Assembly: GCA_024762925.1 (NCBI GenBank)
Contig: JANTGM010000001.1
Location: forward strand, 124,001 to 188,000
Direction of reading: 5' to 3'
From: Kofleriaceae bacterium
GTDB taxonomy: Bacteria > Myxococcota_A > Polyangia > Haliangiales > Haliangiaceae
Length of the DNA stretch: 64,000 nucleotides
Positions within the stretch are counted from its first letter, which is position 1. Every line of letters starts with the position of its first letter. Position numbers and translations under genes: made by a program. Of this stretch, positions 45,963 to 55,576 are shown piece by piece. The notes beneath the pieces were generated by a model that did not search any database, was not told the origin of the DNA, and saw nothing but the letters and a program-made list of their open reading frames with translations.

Positions 45963-46097
45963 AGCAGCATGATTCCGACAAGATGTGTCTTTTTTGGGAG
46001 ACCGGAAGCCTGGTGCTAGCTTGCCTGCGTTACAGGCCGAGGCAAATGCACAAAGCTCGTAGATTGTAGCGAAGTTTCGAGTATCCTCAAGCTCGCC

Positions 46098-47216
46098 ATG
46101 TCAGTACGAGGGTCTCTGCGCACCATGTCCATCGAAGATGTCTTCGATTGGATTGACAGACGTGCCCTTGTGGGGCACCTCTCAGTTGAGCGGGGAGATG
46201 CAGCTCACTCATTCCACTTTGACGAGGGCATGATTACCGCTGCCTCATCAAATCTGCCAGGTGAGCACCTCGGGCAGCTCCTGATGAGCCGTGGCCTAGT
46301 GACCGAGGAACAACTTAGCCAAGCATTCGCCGTGCAAGCTGACACAGGAGTCTTCTTGGGGAAGGTGCTGTTGATGAGCGGTGCCCTCGATGAAGCGGCG
46401 TTAAAAGAGGTCCTGGAGATCAAACTGCGTGAGGCCGTGTGGGACGTACTGTCGTGGCAGGGGGGGCACTTTCACTTCGAAGAGGGCGAGCGTACTGGTG
46501 CCGAGTTTGCGATCCGGGTGCCCCTCCACACCACCTTGGATCTGGGCAAGCTGCAAGTGCGCAGATGGCAGGTCATTCGCGAGCGCATCCCATCGGATCA
46601 AATGCGCTTCTGGGTCGCCGACTTTTTTGCTGTGCAAGACCCAAACAGCAGCGAGCGCGTACAGGCACAGATAGCGAGGCTGATCGAGTGTGTGGAGCGT
46701 GGGCTCACTGTCAACCAGATGGTGCTTGAGCATCATGGTCGCCGCTTCCAGGTCATGTCACTCTTGTGCCAGCTGCTCGAACGAGGAGCGCTATTGGCCG
46801 AACGCCGTTCCGAGGTACGGCCAGAGACGGGGGAAGAAGACACAACGACAGAGATCGAGGCCGCTGCCCGCGGTCGAGCGGCTGGTGGCAATAAAGAAGG
46901 AGCTCTCGAACTCACAACCGAGGCACTTGCGCGGGACCCAGAGAACGAGAGCCTCAAGACGCTTCACAAAGAGCTTCAGCGCTCGCTTTTCGCTGAATTG
47001 AGTCGAGAGTTTCTTGGGGCGTTTCGCGTACCGAAGCTCTTGGTCGAGCGAGATGAACTTGCCAACGTGGAACTCGATGATCACGAACGCTACCTTGTAG
47101 GTCGCATTGACGGACACTGGGACTTGCTCTCACTTGTAAGAATTTCACCAATCCGCGAAGTCGATGCCTTGTTAACGTTTAAGCGGTTGCAAGATCGCGG
47201 TTTGATCGAATTGTAG
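46098..47216 (+). CDS. DUF4388-domain protein
   Basis: A 372-residue soluble protein starting with a DUF4388 (PATAN-like) domain: GSLRTMSIEDVFDWIDRRALVGHLSVE and FHFDEGMITAASS. A helical middle part follows (residues ~110-260), then a C-terminal region that ends VDALLTFKRLQDRGLIEL, a winged-helix-like pattern seen in such proteins. DUF4388 proteins are common in myxobacteria and Thermus, where they attach to signalling proteins; the exact role is unknown. It diverges from the thioredoxin-PDZ gene. Confidence 0.78.
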   Translation: MSVRGSLRTMSIEDVFDWIDRRALVGHLSVERGDAAHSFHFDEGMITAASSNLPGEHLGQLLMSRGLVTEEQLSQAFAVQADTGVFLGKVLLMSGALDEAALKEVLEIKLREAVWDVLSWQGGHFHFEEGERTGAEFAIRVPLHTTLDLGKLQVRRWQVIRERIPSDQMRFWVADFFAVQDPNSSERVQAQIARLIECVERGLTVNQMVLEHHGRRFQVMSLLCQLLERGALLAERRSEVRPETGEEDTTTEIEAAARGRAAGGNKEGALELTTEALARDPENESLKTLHKELQRSLFAELSREFLGAFRVPKLLVERDELANVELDDHERYLVGRIDGHWDLLSLVRISPIREVDALLTFKRLQDRGLIEL

Positions 47217-47230
47217 AAGGAGTTGTCGCT

Positions 47231-47992
47231 TTGGCAAGTGAGCCCAATAGCCTACTACCCCGTAGTGGCATCGGCCTGGACGGTCCTCATCTGGTGATTG
47301 CTCCTCCGGGCAATCCGGCCATCGCCTTGGACGCTCGCCTTCTCGATCGCATCCAACTCATCAATCGCTCGGGGACTAGCGCCTATATGATGGGAACCAT
47401 GGCTGCAGGCGGAGTTGTGGCTGGTGCTCTCTCGCTGATTCCCGGTGGGCCATTTGTGGCGGCAGGTATGGCATATCTCGCCCATGAGAGGTTTTCTGAA
47501 GGGCGTCGTCGAACATCGAGCCGAGACTTGTCTCTCGTTCTTGGCAGTCTAGAAGTTGCGCTACATGTGGCTGACGGCCCGGAGGCGGCAAAGCGCATTG
47601 CCGATACCCTCTCACAGTACAGCCGGTCTGCGCCCATTACTCGTCCTGAGGTCTACCAAGACGCCAAGCAGCGAATGCGCGATCAGATTGCTGGCAAGTC
47701 CAAGTCGAATGAGCAAGAAGCTCGGCTTGGCTTGCGAGTCGGAGATGAGACAGTGACGGTCGCCGGGGAGTTCTTGAAGGTTGGCAACGTTCGCTTCCGA
47801 ATTCCTGAGGTTCGGGAGTACGCCTTGCGAGGTGGCAACTTGCCGTTGCCAGGCGGGCGACTGTTGCAGGCCGCCCTCGGACTCTTGGTTGTGGCAGCGG
47901 ACGAGCGTGCCCGCAATGGTGAGGACCTCGCGCTGCTTGGCAAGCGCATCGCAGCCTACGAAGAGTGGACCGGTCGGAACGCGATCCGATGA
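47231..47992 (+). CDS. Hypothetical protein with a hydrophobic hairpin
   Basis: A 253-residue protein with one Gly/Ala-rich hydrophobic stretch (about 53-82, MMGTMAAGGVVAGALSLIPGG) that may form a membrane hairpin, between a soluble N-terminal domain and a longer charged C-terminal domain. I do not recognise the family. The start is TTG 47231, supported by AAGGAG 9 nt upstream. The epimerase gene overlaps its stop (ATGA), and DUF4388 lies 14 nt upstream, so the three are likely co-expressed. Confidence 0.65.
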   Translation: MASEPNSLLPRSGIGLDGPHLVIAPPGNPAIALDARLLDRIQLINRSGTSAYMMGTMAAGGVVAGALSLIPGGPFVAAGMAYLAHERFSEGRRRTSSRDLSLVLGSLEVALHVADGPEAAKRIADTLSQYSRSAPITRPEVYQDAKQRMRDQIAGKSKSNEQEARLGLRVGDETVTVAGEFLKVGNVRFRIPEVREYALRGGNLPLPGGRLLQAALGLLVVAADERARNGEDLALLGKRIAAYEEWTGRNAIR

Positions 47993-48837
47993 GTCGCTGG
48001 GCCATTCTTGGTTGTGGCTATGTTGGAAAACGGCTGGCCGCCACACTGCTAGACCTGGGGCACCAAGTTCTCGTCACAAGTCGCAGCGAAGAGGGCCGCA
48101 AGGCGTTGGCAAAAGCACTGCCGGGGGCTCGTGCGGTTCGTTACCTTATGGGTGAGGACATTGAGAATTGTTCTCAGTACGACGTTGTTGTCATCAGCTC
48201 AGCGCCAGGTTCTGAGGCGCCCGTGCCCGAGCAGGCCGTCGCAGAGCAGCTGAGCCCCTCGCAGCGGATTCTCTACCTTTCCACCACAGGGGTTTACGCA
48301 CCGGCGTTTGGCGTTGCTGTTGAGGACGACTTTGAGATTGCCCCAGGCTCAGAGCGTTCGCTTCGCCGTTTGCGTGTTGAAGAGGCGCTGCAGTCCTGTC
48401 ATGCGTCGACGGTAGCTTTGCGCATTTCGGGAATCTACGGGCCAAGCCGCGGCGTTCATATGCGAATGCGTCGTGGTGACTATCGTCTCATTGGCGCTGC
48501 AGACACCCTCGTGAGCCGAATCTACGTGGATGACCTAGTTGACGCCATTGTGATGCTGGGCTCTCAAACTCGGCTGCCACACCAAACCTTTGTGATCGGG
48601 GATGAGGAGCCAACCACGGCAAGCGAGCATGCGCGCGGAATCTCCGAGCGGCTTGGCCTGCCGATGCCTTCAACAGTCGATCCGAGCGAGGTGAGCGCGG
48701 CGGTGCGAGCAATGCTCGGTGCAGATCGCAAGGTGATCCCAAGGCGTCTGCACGAACTTGGTTGGCGTGCAAAACACCCAACGTGGCGTGAGGGCCTAAC
48801 CGCAGCACTTGCAGAAGAACAGAAGCTGTCGCAGTGA
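47989..48837 (+). CDS. NAD(P)-dependent epimerase/dehydratase (YeeZ-like)
   Basis: A 282-residue Rossmann protein of the extended SDR class. The cofactor motif GCGYVGKRLA (about 8-17) is followed by STTGVYAP and an active-site-like region with RISGIYGP; the usual YxxxK is not plainly visible, as in YeeZ-type atypical SDRs. It may reduce or epimerise a nucleotide sugar. ATG 47989 overlaps the previous stop. Substrate is unknown. Confidence 0.78.
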   Translation: MSRWAILGCGYVGKRLAATLLDLGHQVLVTSRSEEGRKALAKALPGARAVRYLMGEDIENCSQYDVVVISSAPGSEAPVPEQAVAEQLSPSQRILYLSTTGVYAPAFGVAVEDDFEIAPGSERSLRRLRVEEALQSCHASTVALRISGIYGPSRGVHMRMRRGDYRLIGAADTLVSRIYVDDLVDAIVMLGSQTRLPHQTFVIGDEEPTTASEHARGISERLGLPMPSTVDPSEVSAAVRAMLGADRKVIPRRLHELGWRAKHPTWREGLTAALAEEQKLSQ

Positions 48838-48843
48838 GAGACG

Positions 48844-49677
48844 CTACGGTACAAGCTGCAGCTGGCCGAGCCGAGTGGTGTCGCACCATGGATAGCTGCC
48901 ACCCTGTCCAGCACAGCAGCTTGTGCAGCTGTCGGTGAGCGGGAGGTGCCAAACTCCATAGGCATCAATGCCCGTGTTGCCCTCTCCGTCATCGTCGTTG
49001 ATGGCGATATTGAAGCCGAGCATGCTGTTGTTTCCCGCTCCCAGATCCTCGCGGTCGAGGCCTATCTCGATGTTGTATCCGGTTGCAGTGGGAAGAATGG
49101 AGCCAACGAGGCCAATTGGGGCTGGGCCCAGGCTCGCATACACGCCCTCGGCTCCAATCACGAGCCAGTGGTCATCGTCGTTATAGGGGCCGCTACGGTC
49201 GTTTTGCCCATCGATGGATAGCTCGATGGAGTCGTCGTTGTAGGTGCTCACGCTGTTGTCCACGAGCAAGTCGTCGACGACCTCGATGAAGAAGTAGATG
49301 CTGTCATCGTCGTAGAGCGAAGCCATGCGCAAGGAGGCGTCGGGTATGTAACTGCCCAGTGCTTCTAGTTGTGGCGAATCCGCGATCGCGAAATCCACGA
49401 AGGTCGCTGCCTGCCAGACCGCTTCAAGCTCGCCATCTAGGGTGAGCTCCTGCGTGCGGCGGAAACTCTGCAGGGTTCCGTCTGAGACGGAGGGAGCCGC
49501 GTCGGCCGTGCCTTGAGGAGCGGCATCGGCCACGGAGCTTTCGGCGCTATCGGGCGCGGGGCCCGCGTCCGTAGAGAGAGTGTCGTTGTTGCCACCGCTC
49601 GCAGACTCAAATGCCACTGAGGTATCGAATGAGCAGGCTCCCACAACCGCTGCCGAAGCGAGCATTGCAAAGCGCAT
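48844..49677 (-). CDS. Lipoprotein with CBM9/DOMON-like domain
   Basis: A 277-residue predicted lipoprotein: FAMLASAAVVGAC, an Asp/Ser/Ala-rich linker, then a CBM9-like beta-sandwich (LDGELEAVWQAATFVDF, MASLYDDDSIYFFIEVVDD, DDSIELSIDG). The C-terminus has four Cys and ends LGQLQLVP. Family 9 modules bind sugars; the ligand here is unknown. ATG 49677 gives a standard signal; ATG 49704, 10 nt after TAGTGT, is an alternative leaderless start. Confidence 0.75.
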   Translation of the reverse strand: MRFAMLASAAVVGACSFDTSVAFESASGGNNDTLSTDAGPAPDSAESSVADAAPQGTADAAPSVSDGTLQSFRRTQELTLDGELEAVWQAATFVDFAIADSPQLEALGSYIPDASLRMASLYDDDSIYFFIEVVDDLLVDNSVSTYNDDSIELSIDGQNDRSGPYNDDDHWLVIGAEGVYASLGPAPIGLVGSILPTATGYNIEIGLDREDLGAGNNSMLGFNIAINDDDGEGNTGIDAYGVWHLPLTDSCTSCCAGQGGSYPWCDTTRLGQLQLVP

Positions 49678-49823
49678 ACTGAGTGTGTGGGCGTGTCCTC
49701 CCATGGAGGCGGCGACACTACATGGTGGCTCCTCATTTGGCACGAGCTTTTGTGACTGTGCTTCGGAAAAGGACGCAACACCTTGTAATCTAAGGGGTCC
49801 CCTGAAGGGATCCGCGTTCTCTG

Positions 49824-51269
49824 CTACTCGGTGCGTCGGCGACGGAATACCAGCAGATAGAGGGCTAGAGCCGTCAAGAAGAATGGCAGGCCCCCCTCAG
49901 TCCCCTGCTGGCAACCCAGACAGCTGTCGTCATCGTCATCGCCATCGCCATCACCGGCATCTGGCCCCACACTGCCACCATCGTTGTTCGAGGGGCCGGC
50001 ATCGCCCGCTTCGCAAATGCCAAGCGTTGTGCACTGGGCAGGCCAGAGGTCTTGAGCACAGGTGTACTGGGCCGTCCCGCTGTCACACTCGAGTGGACCG
50101 ACGATATCGTCAAAGCGAATGACCGGAGTCCAAGTTTGCCCCTTGTCTACCGAGCTTCCAAAGGCAAAGAGGTCGGGAGCAAAGTTGCCACCACACGCAA
50201 ATAGGGAATTGTCTGAGGCGCGCTCTCCAACACATCCAAGCTTTGGTTCTTGTGTTGGCCTGGTCCAAGTCCCGGCTTCACCGGTTGCCGAGATGAAGAC
50301 GCATCCCTTGTTTGGCAGGCCTCCATCGGCAAGCGGGGCGTTTAAATCCTCGGTGCATGGCGTCTCTGTCCCTGCGATGACGGTCTCATCTGCCAGAACC
50401 GCAAAGCCGCTGATGATTCCGCCCATCTCGAGGACCTTCGTCCAGCTCACACCACCATCGGAAGAGCGATAGATGTCGTCGCCCTGGGGATCGCGAGCAC
50501 CGAGAACACGTGCGTAGACGATGTCGGGGTTGGTCGATGAAATGCCTTCCAAGAAGAGGTTGGGCTGATTCCCGAAGGTGAAGTCGGTGACTCCCAAGTC
50601 GATCCAGTTGGCTCCACCATCGATAGTCTTGTAGAGGAGCGCTGAAGGGGGCATGCCATTTTCGCCAATCAGAAAAGCACTGACGTAGACAACATCGGGA
50701 TTGCTTGCTGAAATCCGAAGCGTCTTCCACCAAGCCGAAGGGTGCAGGTTGTTCGCAGAATCGAAGCGCTGACCATTGGTGCTTACGTAAATGTCGTTGG
50801 GCGAACCACCGGTCGATGTCGTTGCCCATATCTTGCCGTCGCTCGCGACCTCAACCTCTCCGACCCATGCATCTTTGAGCAGGATAGGCTCTCCTCCACC
50901 GCCGGTTAGGTCGTTGTAAAACTCGGTGTCTTCAAAAGTGCAGGCACCATCATGGCTAACGCGCAGTCCGTCGAATGTGGTTGCGTAGATGTCGCCATTG
51001 GAGGCAATTGCGTAGTCGGGGTCATAGGTTCCGCCATAGCCGATGGTGTCCTCACAGACCCAGTGAAACGTGGACGCTGCATCCGTTGAGATCAGCAAGC
51101 CAAAGGTTGTTGGCAGGAGAATGCGATCGTCATTGCCTGGGTCGAAGCGAACGTTTGTTGTCGCGGGAAAGCGGCCGTTGGCAGACGCTTCATTGTGCGT
51201 GCTAACGAAGGCAGCAAGGCCAATTGTAAGTGCGAGACCGAATTGCGCGGTTTTGGCGAAACAACCCAT
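49824..51269 (-). CDS. Secreted BNR-type protein with MYXO-CTERM-like tail
   Basis: A 481-residue exported protein: signal FGLALTIGLAAFVSTHNEASA, then beta-propeller repeats with Asp-box-like motifs (STDAASTFHW, SHDGACTFED, TIDGGANW, SSDGGVSW, SVDKGQTW). An acidic Asp/Gly linker leads to SCLGCQQG, one hydrophobic helix and RRRRTE: a MYXO-CTERM-like sorting tail, predicted to be cut by a myxosortase-type system and anchored on the surface. No catalytic residues are evident. Confidence 0.78.
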   Translation of the reverse strand: MGCFAKTAQFGLALTIGLAAFVSTHNEASANGRFPATTNVRFDPGNDDRILLPTTFGLLISTDAASTFHWVCEDTIGYGGTYDPDYAIASNGDIYATTFDGLRVSHDGACTFEDTEFYNDLTGGGGEPILLKDAWVGEVEVASDGKIWATTSTGGSPNDIYVSTNGQRFDSANNLHPSAWWKTLRISASNPDVVYVSAFLIGENGMPPSALLYKTIDGGANWIDLGVTDFTFGNQPNLFLEGISSTNPDIVYARVLGARDPQGDDIYRSSDGGVSWTKVLEMGGIISGFAVLADETVIAGTETPCTEDLNAPLADGGLPNKGCVFISATGEAGTWTRPTQEPKLGCVGERASDNSLFACGGNFAPDLFAFGSSVDKGQTWTPVIRFDDIVGPLECDSGTAQYTCAQDLWPAQCTTLGICEAGDAGPSNNDGGSVGPDAGDGDGDDDDDSCLGCQQGTEGGLPFFLTALALYLLVFRRRRTE

Positions 51270-51426
51270 GCCAGCATCGTCGCACTCCAATTCACCGTGA
51301 ACAAGTCCGCACTCGCTAACAACTCCTGATCACGTCAGAAGGTGCCTCAGACTGCCATTTCTGGGCGGATCCAGGGCCCATCGCGTGGCGAATGACACGT
51401 GTAGCCAATGACACACTCGATTCGCT

Positions 51427-52776
51427 TCACGAGCGTCGTCGTCGCCACAGAGCGAATAAGCCAATGATGAGCAACCAAGTCGCCCCTGACCCGCGAGAGG
51501 CGACACGACAGCCCCCTTCCTCGTTTGGCAACTCATAGCAGAAGTAGTTCTCGCCCTCATCTCGGCTATCGCATTCGAAGTCCTCTGGACAGCCTCGGCC
51601 GATGCTGAGGTCGCAAGAGACAACACAGAGACCTTCAGCGCATTGATACGAACCGCACTGTGCAGCTTCGTCGCAGGAGTCCCCAAGTGCGCCTGGAGGG
51701 CTGTCATCGTAGTAGCAGATGTTGCCAAAGGGATTGATGAGCTGACAGCTCATGCCGTTGGGGCATTGGTCGGCATTTGGATCACAGGACTCGCTGCAAA
51801 ACTGATACTCAGGATCGTCTCGGTATGCAACGCAGTTGTCGGTTGTGCATTGCGTGTCGGCCCTGCAGATTTCGCCCAGATTTTGGGTCTGACAATCTGG
51901 GTCGGGCAAGTCGCAGTCGCTCGTGCAGGTTCCGTCGGGACCGCAGGGAAGACAATCCGGGTCGTCGACACAGCCAATGGGGCCGCAGACGCCATCGAGG
52001 CCGCAGCTCGGGTCGTTCTCTTGCACCCAAGGCAAGATGAAGTCGTTGGCGTATTGCTGCACATCGGTATCTCCGTTGGGAGGAAAGCAGTCATTGCCGG
52101 TTGTGAAGGAGTGAACGCCTGCCACCACTTCGTTGCCATCGAGGGTGAGAAAGGCAGGGCCGCCAGAGTCGCCAAAGCACACCGATAGGTTGGAGTCGCC
52201 GCTGAGAATAACATCCGCGCGCGTGTCTGTGATGGCTGTGGTTCCTTGGCGTTTTTGCCCATCAGCGTTGCCCGTATCTCGATCGTAGACGCCGAAGCCG
52301 ACGTGCCGGTAATCGTCGCCCACATGTGATGTCGCAAGCGAGAGGGTGTTGAGTTCTTTGGCGATGGTTGGATCTTCGTAGGGAAAATCCATGAGCAGCA
52401 TGCCGATGTCATGACCGCCTGCCAGATCACCGGTCCACATCGGGTGTTGCTTCTTTTGACCGACAGTGATGCGTACTCCGGCTCCGGTGGTGTCACCGCC
52501 AAAGTAGATGTTGGCGTTTGGATCGGAGCCGAGCATATCGATGCAGTGAGCAGCCGTGAGAATGACGCGGGGAGAAATTAGCGTGCCGGTGCAAAACGAG
52601 GATGCTCCGCCCCGAGTGAGTGCCACCACCGCGGGATCATCCGTTGAGATTTCCCCACCAATTAGTGCTTGGGGCTCGGAACGCTCCACTGTTGGGTTGG
52701 CTGGGGCCAAATCGGCGCATCCAGCATAGGTGCTGAGGACAAACGTTAGGGTGGCAAATGCACGTGGAAAGGTCAT
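51427..52776 (-). CDS. Trypsin-like serine protease with MYXO-CTERM tail
   Basis: A 449-residue secreted protease. The S1 triad is visible: His in TAAHC, Asp in HDIGML, Ser in GDSGGP. After the catalytic domain come Cys-rich repeats (CGPDGTCTSDCDLPDPDC and similar), then EGGCRVASRGSG, a hydrophobic helix and RRRRS, a MYXO-CTERM tail. It should be exported, anchored and perhaps released. ATG 52776 follows a TAGAGT box by 14 nt; the frame runs back to 52851. Likely used in digestion or predation. Confidence 0.9.
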   Translation of the reverse strand: MTFPRAFATLTFVLSTYAGCADLAPANPTVERSEPQALIGGEISTDDPAVVALTRGGASSFCTGTLISPRVILTAAHCIDMLGSDPNANIYFGGDTTGAGVRITVGQKKQHPMWTGDLAGGHDIGMLLMDFPYEDPTIAKELNTLSLATSHVGDDYRHVGFGVYDRDTGNADGQKRQGTTAITDTRADVILSGDSNLSVCFGDSGGPAFLTLDGNEVVAGVHSFTTGNDCFPPNGDTDVQQYANDFILPWVQENDPSCGLDGVCGPIGCVDDPDCLPCGPDGTCTSDCDLPDPDCQTQNLGEICRADTQCTTDNCVAYRDDPEYQFCSESCDPNADQCPNGMSCQLINPFGNICYYDDSPPGALGDSCDEAAQCGSYQCAEGLCVVSCDLSIGRGCPEDFECDSRDEGENYFCYELPNEEGGCRVASRGSGATWLLIIGLFALWRRRRS

Positions 52777-52860
52777 TGGGGCCTCGAACCACTCTATCCC
52801 ATGGACGCGATTGCATGGGAAGAAGAATGCTGCCCACATCGTCATGTACATTCCGCGAAA

Positions 52861-53640
52861 ATGGCTGAGCTGAAAATCGCAACTTGGAATCTCAACTCCA
52901 TCCGAGCTCGAAATGATCGGCTGGTGGCCTGGCTTGATGCAAACCAGCCCGATGTCCTATGTGCTCAAGAGACCAAGGTTGTTGACGAACTTTTTCCCCA
53001 CGAAGCATTGGCCAGTGTTGGCTACAGGGCGGTCGTGCACGGGCAGAAGACCTATAATGGTGTGGCGCTCATCGCCAAAGATGAGATTCAAAATGTTGTG
53101 TGTGGGTTTGGCGATAGTATCGAAGATCCACAGGCACGTTTCATTGGTGGCACTGTCTGCGGTGTGCGTGTGTACTCAGCATATGTTCCGAATGGCAAGT
53201 CGGTTGGCAGCGAGAAGTATCAGTACAAACTCGAGTGGCTTGCCAGGCTCAAAGCATTTCTCGCCCGAAACGAGAGCGCTGGCACACCACTGGCTTTGTG
53301 CGGCGATTGGAACATCGCACCGGATGATCGGGATGTTCATGATCCACAGCTTTGGGAGGGTGGGATTCTTTGTACCGACAAGGAACGAGAAGCGCTCAAA
53401 GCCATCGTTGCTTGGGGGGTTACCGACACCTTTCGCTTGCACTGTGAGGAGGGCGGGAAATTCAGCTGGTGGGACTACCGCATGTTGGGCTTTCCCAAGA
53501 ACAAAGGGCTGCGCATCGATCACATCTACGCGACCGACATCCTAAAAGAACGCTGCCTTGGCTCGGTGATCGATAGAGAAGAGCGCAAGGGCAAAGGCGC
53601 TTCGGATCACGCTCCGGTGATCGCCACGTTTGAAGCCTGA
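52861..53640 (+). CDS. xthA: Exodeoxyribonuclease III
   Basis: A 259-residue EEP-family nuclease. Motifs in order are ATWNLNSIRARN, CAQETKV (metal Glu), CGDWNIAPDDRDVHDP and SDHAPV (catalytic His). It cuts at abasic sites and removes 3' blocks in base excision repair. ATG 52861 is preferred to 52801: it starts at the conserved core and has TACATT 8 nt upstream. It diverges from the protease gene. Confidence 0.93.
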   Translation: MAELKIATWNLNSIRARNDRLVAWLDANQPDVLCAQETKVVDELFPHEALASVGYRAVVHGQKTYNGVALIAKDEIQNVVCGFGDSIEDPQARFIGGTVCGVRVYSAYVPNGKSVGSEKYQYKLEWLARLKAFLARNESAGTPLALCGDWNIAPDDRDVHDPQLWEGGILCTDKEREALKAIVAWGVTDTFRLHCEEGGKFSWWDYRMLGFPKNKGLRIDHIYATDILKERCLGSVIDREERKGKGASDHAPVIATFEA

Positions 53641-53663
53641 GATGCTCTAGGTGAAATTCTTAG

Positions 53664-54017
53664 CTACCACCAGATGCCTTGCAGTCCCACGGCTGGCACC
53701 GTTTCATCTGGCGTCTGCACTGTCATTCCAATCCACACCGCTTTGAAGCTCTTGTCCTGATGAGTGGGGAGTTGCTTGTAGGCGTAGGACTTGAACTGCA
53801 GCCAAAACTCCGGTGTCTGTGGTTCGAGTTTCGCCAGATCGCGGGCCCGAACCTCAGATTCCTCTGCTGCTGGAGCAATGGATGGCTCAACGATGGGACC
53901 TGCCACCGCACTCACAACAAGGGCTTGGCAGCCAGCTTCTGAGCAAGCCTCAGCCTCCTTCGGGGAACGTGCAAGGACGGTCAAAGCGAGGAGAGTAGAG
54001 AGCAGGAGGAGGCGCAT
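53664..54017 (-). CDS. Small exported protein of unknown function
   Basis: A 117-residue protein with a signal peptide (LLLLSTLLALTVLA) and a mature part containing CSEAGC and a helical FWLQFKSYAYKQL region, ending GLQGIWW. No family is recognised. It converges on xthA with a 23-nt gap. The C-terminal WW and clean signal support it being real. Confidence 0.6.
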   Translation of the reverse strand: MRLLLLSTLLALTVLARSPKEAEACSEAGCQALVVSAVAGPIVEPSIAPAAEESEVRARDLAKLEPQTPEFWLQFKSYAYKQLPTHQDKSFKAVWIGMTVQTPDETVPAVGLQGIWW

Positions 54018-54196
54018 GGCAGGTCTAGGTGCAAGCTCGTTGCCAACCCTATCTCACTAGAATTGTGACGTAGGTTTCGCGTTTGAACTCTCATCGGCCT
54101 CCCCAAATGGGGGGGCTGGGAGTCCACATTAGGGTCTGGGCCTACCAGCTTCTGTCGTGCGAGATGCATCAGGTCGTGTTGATGCACCGAGGCAGG

Positions 54197-55576
54197 CTAG
54201 CGCCGCCGCACACGCATCTTGATGCCGTTCTTTGGGCGCAAGGTCACGCTCGGCTCTGGAATCACAGCGTGTCCTGGAATGAGTTCGAGGCGATAGCGCG
54301 AAAGCAGAGTGGCGATCATGATAACAGCCTCAGTCATGGCGAAGTGTTCTCCAATGCACTTGCGAGGACCAACGATGAAGGGAAGGTACGCTCCACGAAC
54401 CGGTGGCGTCTTGTCGGGGCCAAAGCGGTCGGGATCAAAGCCCTCAGGGTTTTCCCAGTAGTCAGGGTGTCGATGCAGGACGTACGGACTCATCAGAACC
54501 AATCCGCCTTTTGGGATTCGATAGCCTGCGATCTCGTCGCCCTCTTCGGCTCGTCTCCCAACGGTCCATGCAGGAGGGTAGAGCCGCATCGATTCTTTTA
54601 GCACCTGCGTTGTGTACGGAAGCTCTCGCAACTGTTCCGTGGTCGGCGCGCTGCCATCGAGCACTGCGTCGAGTTCCGCCTCTAGTCGGCGGGCGACTTC
54701 GGGATGCTTGGAAACGCAGTAGAATGTCCAGGCGAGGGCGTTTGCGGTGGTTTCATGACCCGCAAGCAACATCGTCAGCACTTCGTCTCGCAGTTGTGTA
54801 TCGCTCATGCCTTTGCCATCCTCATCACGGGCGTTGATGAACATGTTGAGCAGAGTTGGTTTGTCACCCGGGTCTTTGCGGCGCTCGGAAATGATCTCTC
54901 GCACCACTCGATCGAGTTCGGTAATATCGCGCTTCATGCGAAGATTTCTGGGCAGCGGAATGGAGGTGTTGAGCATGGGAAGTGGTGAGGCCATCATGCG
55001 CATGAAGCCCTTCATCATGCGGTCTAGGGAGCCGCTCACCTCAACAGAGTCATCAGTGAGGTCAACCCCGAAAAGCGTCTCGCCCGCAATGCGCAGTGTG
55101 ATGTTCGACATCTCCTGTGCGATGTCCACTACGGAGAAGTTACGTGCTGGCGATTCCAAGGAGTCTGCGAGATCTTCTGAGGCTGCGCGCATCACATCAG
55201 TCAAGCCGACAATCTGTGCCTTGTGAAACGCCGGTTGGGCAACGCGCCTCTGGCGTCGCCAAAGCTCGCCCTCGCTTGTGAGCAAGCCTTGCCCAAGCAC
55301 CTGAGAGAGCATGTTGTAGCCGGGTGTGCGTTTGCTGTACTTCTTGTGCTTTGCAACGAGCACCGAGTACACCTCAGCCGGATCCGAGAGCAGGTGGAAC
55401 CAGAAGGGCCCAAAGCGCAGTTGTGCCAGATCGCCCACCTCGCGCTGTGCGCGAAGCATGAGTCCAAGCGGATCGGCCTTGAAGTTGGGTTGGTGGCCCA
55501 AGAGATTGCGGGTTGGCAGAGTGGGAGCCGCTGAGGTGTCTCGGTGACGCATCACCATTCCATCGTAGTAACTCAT
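54197..55576 (-). CDS. Cytochrome P450
   Basis: A 459-residue soluble P450. The I-helix has AGHETT, the K-helix KESMRLYPP, and the heme loop FIVGPRKCIGEHFA with the Cys ligand. The layout fits bacterial P450s of the CYP102/CYP110-like group that hydroxylate fatty acids or terpenoids; the substrate is unknown. ATG 55576 is set by AAGGAA 5 nt upstream. A TetR-type gene lies on the other side of a 417-bp divergent region, so it may repress this gene. Confidence 0.93.
   Translation of the reverse strand: MSYYDGMVMRHRDTSAAPTLPTRNLLGHQPNFKADPLGLMLRAQREVGDLAQLRFGPFWFHLLSDPAEVYSVLVAKHKKYSKRTPGYNMLSQVLGQGLLTSEGELWRRQRRVAQPAFHKAQIVGLTDVMRAASEDLADSLESPARNFSVVDIAQEMSNITLRIAGETLFGVDLTDDSVEVSGSLDRMMKGFMRMMASPLPMLNTSIPLPRNLRMKRDITELDRVVREIISERRKDPGDKPTLLNMFINARDEDGKGMSDTQLRDEVLTMLLAGHETTANALAWTFYCVSKHPEVARRLEAELDAVLDGSAPTTEQLRELPYTTQVLKESMRLYPPAWTVGRRAEEGDEIAGYRIPKGGLVLMSPYVLHRHPDYWENPEGFDPDRFGPDKTPPVRGAYLPFIVGPRKCIGEHFAMTEAVIMIATLLSRYRLELIPGHAVIPEPSVTLRPKNGIKMRVRRR

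Noticed and set aside
54096-54120. CCTCCCCAAATGGGG-type hairpin between two minus-strand genes
   Set aside because: The stem is short and has no T-run on either strand, so terminator function is not supported.
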